Source of the DNA: an uncultured Succinivibrio sp.
Lineage (GTDB): Bacteria; Pseudomonadota; Gammaproteobacteria; Enterobacterales; Succinivibrionaceae
Assembly (NCBI GenBank): GCA_900754255.1
Contig: CAAECI010000093.1
Location: 1 to 11,515, forward strand
Direction of reading: 5' to 3'
DNA: 11,515 bases
Shown piece by piece: positions 7,181-11,515 of the stretch. Position 1 is the first letter of the stretch; every line of letters starts with the position of its first letter. The notes beneath the pieces are model-generated. The model worked only from the letters and a program-made list of their open reading frames with translations, had not been told where the DNA came from and searched no databases. Position numbers and translations under genes: made by a program.

Positions 7181-7225
7181 TGTAAGGCTTTGCTTTTACG
7201 TACAACACTTACGAAATAGAACAGC

Positions 7226-7250
7226 GGCCCCTTTCCGGGGCCATTTTTTT
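7226..7250 (+). terminator. Rho-independent terminator of the TRAP-dgoD operon
   Basis: GGCCCC (7226-7231) pairs with GGGGCC (7237-7242) around TTTCC, followed by A and seven Ts (7244-7250). It ends the transporter-dehydratase transcript and separates it from infA. Confidence 0.95.
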
Positions 7251-7301
7251 ACTAAATACGCGATATTTTTCGCGTTTTCCCTATATACATGCGCTTTGAT
7301 G

Positions 7302-7307
7302 TATAAT
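7302..7307 (+). promoter_or_regulatory. Candidate -10 of the infA promoter
   Basis: A perfect TATAAT lies about 53 bases upstream of the infA start, just past the preceding terminator. No good -35 is seen at 16-18 bp (CCCTAT at 17). Confidence 0.45.
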
Positions 7308-7359
7308 ATCGGCGTTTTTTAACCGGCATCAGGCCGAAGGAATTATTTACAGAATATTT

Positions 7360-7578
7360 ATGGCAAAAGAAGAAAGTATCGAGATGCAGGGCACCGTATT
7401 GGAGCTTCTGCCCAACACCACATTCAGAGTGCAGCTTGAAAACGGTCACGTAGTTATGGCCCATATTTCGGGAAAAATGCGCAAGAATTACATCAGAATT
7501 CTCACCGGTGACAAGGTTACCGTACAGATCACTCCCTATGATCTCACCAAGGGTCGCATTACCTTCCGTTCTCGTTAA
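7360..7578 (+). CDS. infA: Translation initiation factor IF-1
   Basis: Small S1/OB-fold protein that binds the 30S A site with IF-2 and IF-3 during initiation. The 72-residue length is exactly typical. MAKEESIEMQGTVLELLPN opens the fold, NTTFRVQLENGHVVMAHISG continues it, and KMRKNYIRILTGDKVTVQ followed by YDLTKGRITFRSR closes it; all are canonical IF-1 sequence. The only Shine-Dalgarno-like sequence, AAGGAA (7337-7342), is 17 bases from the ATG, too far for a normal site. The start is still secure because MAKE is the family N-terminus. It is monocistronic, with its own -10 upstream, and its 3' region continues into the small-RNA candidate. Confidence 0.97.
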   Translation: MAKEESIEMQGTVLELLPNTTFRVQLENGHVVMAHISGKMRKNYIRILTGDKVTVQITPYDLTKGRITFRSR

Positions 7579-7742
7579 TTGCCCTTCTGCTTGCACCAAC
7601 CCGCATCAAGGTTTATCGGCGCCTTATATCATCGGGCTTAAGCTCGGTCGGTTATGGCGCCGAACTGAAAAACAGTTTAAGTCGTTGGATCTCAGCCCTC
7701 ATTCTTAGGTATGGAAATTTTTGGATCAGCTGATAATTTCGG
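7579..7742 (+). other. infA 3' region with inverted repeat
   Basis: No gene seen. TCGGCGCC (7616-7623) and GGCGCCGA (7656-7663) are an 8-bp inverted repeat 32 bases apart, enclosing the palindrome GCTTAAGC. A small hairpin AACTG/CAGTT (7663-7677) follows. None has a U-run, so infA may not end here but at the tandem terminators near 7880. Confidence 0.45.
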
Positions 7743-7771
7743 TTGACGATCCAGTGGCAAGTAAGTAAAAT
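7743..7771 (+). promoter_or_regulatory. Sigma70-type promoter in the infA-icd gap
   Basis: TTGACG (7743-7748), exactly 17 bp, then TAAAAT (7766-7771): five of six matches in each box at ideal spacing. The expected start is near 7779. No coding gene follows on this strand, so its product would be a non-coding RNA. Confidence 0.6.
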
Positions 7772-7778
7772 TTTGTTT

Positions 7779-7886
7779 GTCGAGTTAGCGTACACTAACT
7801 CACGATATGGGCGGTTTTTTCCTTTTTGTCCGTTTTCATATCGTTAAAAATATTTCGGAGAGGGCATACACCCTCTCCATTTTTTT
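7779..7886 (+). ncRNA. Candidate small RNA, about 108 nt
   Basis: From the predicted start to the first terminator the sequence folds into three consecutive hairpins. The first is GAGTTAG/CTAACTC (7782-7788 with 7795-7801, six-base loop). The second is ACGATATG/CATATCGT (7802-7809 with 7837-7844), with an inner CGG/CCG pairing and U-rich loop. The third is the terminator hairpin GGAGAGGG/CCCTCTCC (7857-7878) ending in a U-run. The U-rich segments (TTTTTT at 7815-7820, TTTTT at 7823-7827) and the 3' U-tail would suit Hfq binding. I recognise no known sRNA family. If the first terminator leaks, the RNA would be about 134 nt, ending near 7912. It could also be the 3' end of infA mRNA. Confidence 0.45.
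7857..7886 (+). terminator. Rho-independent terminator, first of a tandem pair
   Basis: GGAGAGGG (7857-7864) pairs with CCCTCTCC (7871-7878) around CATACA, followed by A and seven Ts (7880-7886). The orientation is rightward. On the minus strand a weaker U-rich stretch follows it after a few bases, so it may also help end icd transcripts. Confidence 0.9.
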
Positions 7887-7912
7887 GGCGGGATCTCCCG
7901 CCATTTCTTTTT
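7887..7912 (+). terminator. Rho-independent terminator, second of a tandem pair
   Basis: GGCGGG (7887-7892) pairs with CCCGCC (7897-7902) around ATCT, followed by ATTTCTTTTT. It begins one base after the first T-run, a back-to-back arrangement that stops rightward transcription before the convergent icd gene. Confidence 0.8.
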
Positions 7913-7917
7913 ATGCA

Positions 7918-9171
7918 CTAAATGGATTTTACCAGCTCATCGCCGAATTCTGCCGTGCTCAGCACCACTGCCCCCTCCATGGCCTCGGCAAAGTCTGAGG
8001 TTACATGCTTGGAGCTTATGGCTTTTTCCATGGCGCTCACAATGAGATCGGCCGCCTCGTTCCAGCCCATGTGACGCAGCATCAGCTCTGCCGACAATAT
8101 AATGGATCCGGGATTGGCCTTGCCGGTGCCGGCAATGCTCGGAGCCGTGCCGTGGGTAGCCTCGAAGATTGCGCATTCGGTGCCGATGTTGGCTCCCGGA
8201 GCTATACCTATTCCACCTACCTGTGCAGCCAAGGCATCCGAAATATAATCACCGTTGAGGTTCATGGCGGCGACCACATCGTAATCGGCAGGATGCAAAA
8301 GAATATTCTGTAGGAAGGCATCGGCAATGCAGTCCTTTACCACTATGGTGCGCCCGGTCTTGGGATTTTTAAAGGAAATGACGCCGTTCTCATCGGCCTT
8401 GGCACCGAATTCGCGCTCGGCAAGCTCATAGCCCCACTTCTTAAAGCCGCCCTCGGTGAATTTCATGATATTGCCCTTGTGCACTATGGTCAGGGATTTG
8501 CGATCATGATCTACGGCATAGTTTAAGGCGGCACGGATAAGACGCTCGGTACCCTGAACGCTCATGGGCTTGACACCTATACCGCAATGCTCGGTAAAAC
8601 GTATCTTCTTGACCCCCATTTCCTCGGTGAGGAATTTTATGACCTTTTTAGCTCCCTCAGAATCGGCCTCCCACTCGACGCCTGCATAAATATCCTCAGC
8701 ATTTTCACGGAAGATCACGGTGTCGGTGAGCTCAGGATGCTTGACGGGTGAAGGCACGCCCTTGAAATAACGTACGGGACGCAGACAAATATAAAGATCC
8801 AAGGTCTGACGAAGAGCCACGTTTAAGGAGCGTATGCCGCCGCCTACGGGAGTGGTTAAGGGTCCCTTAATGGCAATGTGATATTTCTTTATAAAATCGA
8901 AGGTCTCGTCGGGAAGCCAGCAATCCTTTCCGTAAACCTCGGTGCTGCGTCCGCCGGCGTAGATCTCCATCCATGAGATCTTTTTTTTGCCGTCGTATGC
9001 TTTGGCAACGGCCGCATCCACCACCTTACGCATCACGGGAGTGATGTCCGCACCGATCCCGTCGCCTCTTATGAAAGGGATCACGGGATTATCGGGAACG
9101 CTCAATCTGCCGTCGGGTAAAACGCTTACGGCCTCTCCCTGCTTGGGGATCTCAACCTTGCTCTCAAACAT
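7918..9171 (-). CDS. icd: Isocitrate dehydrogenase (type I), cofactor pocket suggests NAD+
   Basis: Oxidative decarboxylation of isocitrate to 2-oxoglutarate in the cytosolic TCA branch that feeds glutamate synthesis. 417 residues, homodimeric type I family, aligning end to end with E. coli Icd as I recall it. Substrate and metal residues are all present: Ser115, Asn117, Arg121, Arg131, Arg155, Tyr162, Lys232, Asp284, Asp308 and Asp312; Ser115 is the E. coli regulatory phosphorylation serine (Ser113). The cofactor pocket differs. Where E. coli has Lys344, Tyr345, Val351, Tyr391 and Arg395 for NADP+, this protein has Ser345, Ile346, Ala352, Ser392 and Glu396. Ile and Ala at two of these sites match NAD+-type enzymes, so NAD+ use is likely. 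AGGAG six bases upstream supports the start. It converges with infA and the sRNA candidate. Confidence 0.95.
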   Translation of the reverse strand: MFESKVEIPKQGEAVSVLPDGRLSVPDNPVIPFIRGDGIGADITPVMRKVVDAAVAKAYDGKKKISWMEIYAGGRSTEVYGKDCWLPDETFDFIKKYHIAIKGPLTTPVGGGIRSLNVALRQTLDLYICLRPVRYFKGVPSPVKHPELTDTVIFRENAEDIYAGVEWEADSEGAKKVIKFLTEEMGVKKIRFTEHCGIGVKPMSVQGTERLIRAALNYAVDHDRKSLTIVHKGNIMKFTEGGFKKWGYELAEREFGAKADENGVISFKNPKTGRTIVVKDCIADAFLQNILLHPADYDVVAAMNLNGDYISDALAAQVGGIGIAPGANIGTECAIFEATHGTAPSIAGTGKANPGSIILSAELMLRHMGWNEAADLIVSAMEKAISSKHVTSDFAEAMEGAVVLSTAEFGDELVKSI

Positions 9172-9217
9172 AAAAAACTCCTACATAAGGTAGACGGACA
9201 TAATCAAAATTACGCAC

Positions 9218-9226
9218 ATTCTAGCA
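9218..9226 (-). promoter_or_regulatory. Candidate extended -10 of icd
   Basis: On the minus strand TGC followed by TAGAAT fits the extended -10 pattern TGnTAnnnT, with a poor -35 (TTTTAG) 17 bp upstream. The implied leader is about 40 bases. Consensus-based only. Confidence 0.4.
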
Positions 9227-9408
9227 TCGACAACTTAGGGCTAAAAATGTAAGCTCAGTGCGATCAAAAAATGATCTCGAAAATCTAAAATCTTTGTAAG
9301 ACCTGCTCTTGGGTTTAAAAATCCCGCCGAACATTTCTAATGGGTATTACTTCGTTTACGTGCATACTTAAAGCGTACGTGTTTGCTTATAAATATTGCA
9401 AATTCCTC

Positions 9409-9437
9409 TGTACAAATTTTAATTACTCTCTTATAAT
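9409..9437 (+). promoter_or_regulatory. Promoter of the tRNA-Val gene
   Basis: TGTACA (9409-9414), 17 bp, then a perfect TATAAT (9432-9437). The bases between -10 and the expected start are GC-rich (GCTCACG), as in promoters of stable RNA genes under stringent control. The predicted start near 9445 leaves a leader of about 12 bases before the mature tRNA. Confidence 0.6.
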
Positions 9438-9456
9438 GCTCACGTCTTAACGCAGT

Positions 9457-9533
9457 GCGCCCTTAGCTCAGTTGGTTAGAGCACTACCTTCACACGGTAG
9501 GGGTCGATAGTTCGAGTCTATTAGGGCGCACCA
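9457..9533 (+). tRNA. tRNA-Val (anticodon CAC)
   Basis: A complete 77-nt cloverleaf with encoded CCA. The acceptor stem GCGCCCT pairs with AGGGCGC (9523-9529); the D arm is GCTC/GAGC; the anticodon stem CTACC/GGTAG encloses loop TTCACAC; the T arm contains TTCGAGT. The anticodon CAC is at 9491-9493 and reads GUG (valine). The body closely resembles the E. coli tRNA-Val(GAC) gene as I remember it, apart from the anticodon and stem changes. No integrase or displaced tRNA end nearby suggests use as an attachment site. A single gene, perhaps co-transcribed with nudJ 105 bases on. Confidence 0.95.
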
Positions 9534-9638
9534 CTCTCCTATTATTTGATAAATTTAAACTGTCGGCTTTGCCCGCAGCAATCCCTTAGAATCGCACGGG
9601 TTTTAGTCCGCCATCCAAGCAAGGATTCAACGCGGTTC

Positions 9639-10106
9639 ATGTCAAACAGATTCAAACCCAACGCTACCGTCGCCGTGATCATCGAGCATGAGGACAAATT
9701 TCTCATGGTTGAGGAATTAAACGAGGATCAGGATAACAAGCCCGTATTCGGCATGCCCGCAGGACATATAGAAGCCAAGGAAAGCATCATCGAGGCAGCC
9801 TCCCGCGAGGCCTTTGAGGAATGCGGCTGCGAGGTAGAATTGACCGCACTCGTCGGTATTTACGATTACGTAAAAAACGATGAAACCATAGAACGCTTTT
9901 GCTTTGCCGCCAAGATCAAAGAAATTCCCTCCCACCTTGAGGCGCAGGATCCCGATCATGAGATCATGAACGTAAGATGGTATTCACAACAGGAAATATA
10001 CGAGAAACGCAACTCCTGGCGCACACGCTTGGTCGGACTTTGCATGGACGACTATCTTGCCGGCAAGAGATATCCGCTTGATTTAATAAAAGTTGTTTTA
10101 CCTTAA
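9639..10106 (+). CDS. nudJ: Nudix hydrolase NudJ
   Basis: A small cytosolic Nudix pyrophosphatase; E. coli NudJ (YmfB) acts on nucleoside tri- and diphosphates and on hydroxymethylpyrimidine pyrophosphate. 155 residues from the chosen start, against 153 in E. coli as I recall. The complete Nudix box is residues 42-64: Gly42, Glu48, Arg56-Glu57, Glu60-Glu61 and Gly63, matching GX5EX7REUXEEXGU. The N-terminal FKPNATVAVIIEHEDKFLMVEE and the C-terminal RYPLDLI also match NudJ. An upstream in-frame ATG at 9546 would add 31 residues not found in the family and would begin 12 bases after the tRNA, so I reject it. The Shine-Dalgarno for 9639 is poor (AAGGA 13 bases upstream). It is followed by mnmA and hflD, the enterobacterial order. 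Confidence 0.9.
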   Translation: MSNRFKPNATVAVIIEHEDKFLMVEELNEDQDNKPVFGMPAGHIEAKESIIEAASREAFEECGCEVELTALVGIYDYVKNDETIERFCFAAKIKEIPSHLEAQDPDHEIMNVRWYSQQEIYEKRNSWRTRLVGLCMDDYLAGKRYPLDLIKVVLP

Positions 10107-10117
10107 CGGATCACGAT

Positions 10118-11272
10118 ATGAGTAATGACGATACCTTGCAGCGCGCCGAGGAGATGCTCGATGCGACCATACCCTGGGATGAGCTCAGAGGAAAGAATGT
10201 CGTGGTGGGGATCTCAGGAGGCGTGGATTCCTCCTTGTCGGCTGCCATATTAAAAGAACACGGCATGAACGTCACCGCCCTCTTTATGAAAAACTGGGAG
10301 GAGGATGACACCGACAGCTATTGCTCCGCCGCCGTAGATCGCGAGGATGCGCAAAAGGTTTGCGACAAGCTGGGAATTGAGCTTAAAACCATCAATTTTG
10401 CCGCCGAGTATTGGGACAACGTCTTTGAGATCTTTTTATCCGAGTACCGCGCAGGTCGCACCCCCAACCCCGACATACTCTGCAATAAGGAAATTAAATT
10501 CAAGGCCTTTATGGAGTATGCCTGCGAGGATCTCAAGGCCGATTACATTGCCACCGGCCACTACTGCCGGCGCAGCTTCAATAAAGGCCCCGTGCACCTG
10601 ATGCGCGGTCTTGACGGCAATAAGGATCAAAGCTATTTTCTGCATGCCATAGACGGACGGGTCTTGGATCGCGTGCTCTTTCCGGTAGGCGATCTTGAAA
10701 AGCCCACCGTACGAGCCATGGCCGCCTCGCGCGGACTTGCCACCGCCTCGAAAAAGGATTCTACTGGCATTTGCTTCATAGGCGAAAAGCGTTTTCACGA
10801 ATTTTTATCCCGCTACCTCCCAGCTAAGAGCGGTCCCATCAAAACCCCCGACGGCACCGTGGTAGGTACTCATGACGGTCTGATGTACGCCACCATAGGT
10901 CAAAGAAAAGGCCTTTATATAGGTGGCCGCAGCGGTGATGACAACGGACAGCCTTGGTATGTTGTGGATAAGGATATAAAAAATAACACGCTTATTGTGG
11001 TTCAGGGCAAGGATCATCCCTTAATTTATGCACGCGGACTAAAGGCCGCCTCCGAAAGCTGGATCACAAGCTGTCCGCCCCTGCCCCTCAAATGCACCTG
11101 TAAAATACGTTACCGCCAGCCCGACGTACCGTGCACCGTTATACGTGACGGAGAAACGCTTGAGGTACAATTTGATTTACCTACTGCCTCGGTGGCCCCG
11201 GGACAGTCGGTGGTATTCTATAATGGTCAGGATTGTCTCGGAGGTGCCGTGATCACCTCCGCCATACATTGA
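10118..11272 (+). CDS. mnmA: tRNA-specific 2-thiouridylase MnmA
   Basis: Inserts sulfur at C2 of U34 in the wobble position of tRNA-Lys, -Glu and -Gln, using ATP and persulfide sulfur from the IscS-Tus relay. 384 residues. The ATP-binding PP-loop SGGVDSS starts at residue 33. The catalytic cysteines are Cys122 (DILCNKEIKF) and Cys219 (STGICFIGEK). MKNWEEDD, GRTPNPD, TGHY, KDQSYFL and GQRKGLYIGG are all family hallmarks. The N-terminus is about 20 residues longer than in E. coli, where the PP-loop lies near residue 11. No good internal start exists, so the extension looks real. GGA lies seven bases upstream. Eleven bases separate it from nudJ and eight from hflD, so it is surely one transcript. 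Confidence 0.97.
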   Translation: MSNDDTLQRAEEMLDATIPWDELRGKNVVVGISGGVDSSLSAAILKEHGMNVTALFMKNWEEDDTDSYCSAAVDREDAQKVCDKLGIELKTINFAAEYWDNVFEIFLSEYRAGRTPNPDILCNKEIKFKAFMEYACEDLKADYIATGHYCRRSFNKGPVHLMRGLDGNKDQSYFLHAIDGRVLDRVLFPVGDLEKPTVRAMAASRGLATASKKDSTGICFIGEKRFHEFLSRYLPAKSGPIKTPDGTVVGTHDGLMYATIGQRKGLYIGGRSGDDNGQPWYVVDKDIKNNTLIVVQGKDHPLIYARGLKAASESWITSCPPLPLKCTCKIRYRQPDVPCTVIRDGETLEVQFDLPTASVAPGQSVVFYNGQDCLGGAVITSAIH

Positions 11273-11280
11273 GAGAGTAT

Positions 11281-11515
11281 ATGGCCGATATTAAAACAGA
11301 ACAGGAAACGCGAGCACTTGCTGCCTTATATCAATGCTGTGCACAGATAACCCGCGTTGCCAATACCGGATTTTGGGATGAAAATGCCGCTGCGGCGGTG
11401 ATTAGAGCCGTAGGGATCACCGATCCTAAAACCGTGAACGATATATATACAGCCGATTCACTGAAGGTAGGCTTTGGCTTGACCGCCAAAATATTTTCCG
11501 GAAGCTCTGCCTTCA
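11281..11515 (+). CDS. hflD: HflD homologue, N-terminal part
   Basis: About 78 residues are visible before the right edge, starting MADIKTEQETRALAALYQCC. HflD is a membrane-associated, mostly helical protein of about 210 residues; in E. coli it is reported to influence lambda CII stability, and its normal role is unclear. The pattern ALAALYQCCAQITRVANTGFWD followed by a helical segment and TDPKTVNDIY matches the HflD opening (ALAGICQSARLVQQLAHQG in E. coli, as I recall). Its position right after mnmA is the conserved gene order, usually followed by purB. GAGAG at 11273-11277 is the ribosome site. The fragment is cut by the window, not broken. Confidence 0.88.
   Translation, partial: MADIKTEQETRALAALYQCCAQITRVANTGFWDENAAAAVIRAVGITDPKTVNDIYTADSLKVGFGLTAKIFSGSSAF

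Noticed and set aside
7807..7998. 63-codon frame starting inside the sRNA candidate
   Set aside because: No Shine-Dalgarno, runs through two terminators and into icd antisense; the peptide is simply the hairpin sequence translated.
9262..9324. Small hairpins GATCA/TGATC and a GGGTTT..ATCCC near-palindrome upstream of icd
   Set aside because: Stems of three to five pairs in AT-rich DNA are expected by chance, and no link to a regulator is visible.
9457..9545. tRNA gene as an integration site
   Set aside because: No integrase, no direct repeat of the tRNA 3' end and ordinary housekeeping genes follow, so nothing supports an island here.
9546..9638. 31-residue N-terminal extension of NudJ
   Set aside because: Begins 12 bases after the tRNA, has no counterpart in NudJ, and the family N-terminus matches the ATG at 9639.

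Overview
The window reads as chromosomal DNA of a gammaproteobacterium. The best evidence is a FabB, an IDH and a DgoD that align closely with my memory of the E. coli proteins, plus the nudJ-mnmA-hflD order typical of that class. A gut or rumen anaerobe of the Succinivibrionaceae/Aeromonadales type would fit the TRAP-type sugar-acid uptake and the apparently NAD-linked isocitrate dehydrogenase. That placement is inference, not something the sequence proves.

Left part (1-2095): the 5' end of an IS200/IS605-type TnpA runs off the left edge on the minus strand, preceded by a hairpin that looks like the element's left end. A 48-nt imperfect hairpin follows, then fabB (minus strand). A 463-nt gap with promoter signals but no convincing gene separates fabB from a divergent IclR-family regulator.

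Centre (2096-7250): the regulator ends at a strong terminator. Next comes an apparent operon: TRAP solute-binding protein (dctP-like), small and large TRAP membrane subunits (dctQ, dctM) and D-galactonate dehydratase (dgoD), closed by another strong terminator. The layout suggests sodium-coupled uptake of D-galactonate or a close relative, then dehydration to 2-keto-3-deoxy-galactonate. The kinase and aldolase for the next steps are not here. A pair of 21-bp-spaced direct repeats over the dctP -10 is a plausible operator for the IclR protein.

Right part (7300-11515): infA stands alone. Beyond it a strong sigma70-like promoter leads into three consecutive hairpins and a U-run with no ORF, a good small-RNA candidate. 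Next is icd (minus strand), whose cofactor-pocket residues suggest NAD+ rather than NADP+. A tRNA-Val(CAC) with its own promoter precedes nudJ-mnmA-hflD (tRNA-modification locus), with hflD cut by the right edge.

No CRISPR array, prophage, toxin-antitoxin pair or obvious defence system is visible. The least ordinary items are the candidate sRNA, the cofactor-switched IDH and the IclR/TRAP/DgoD arrangement.
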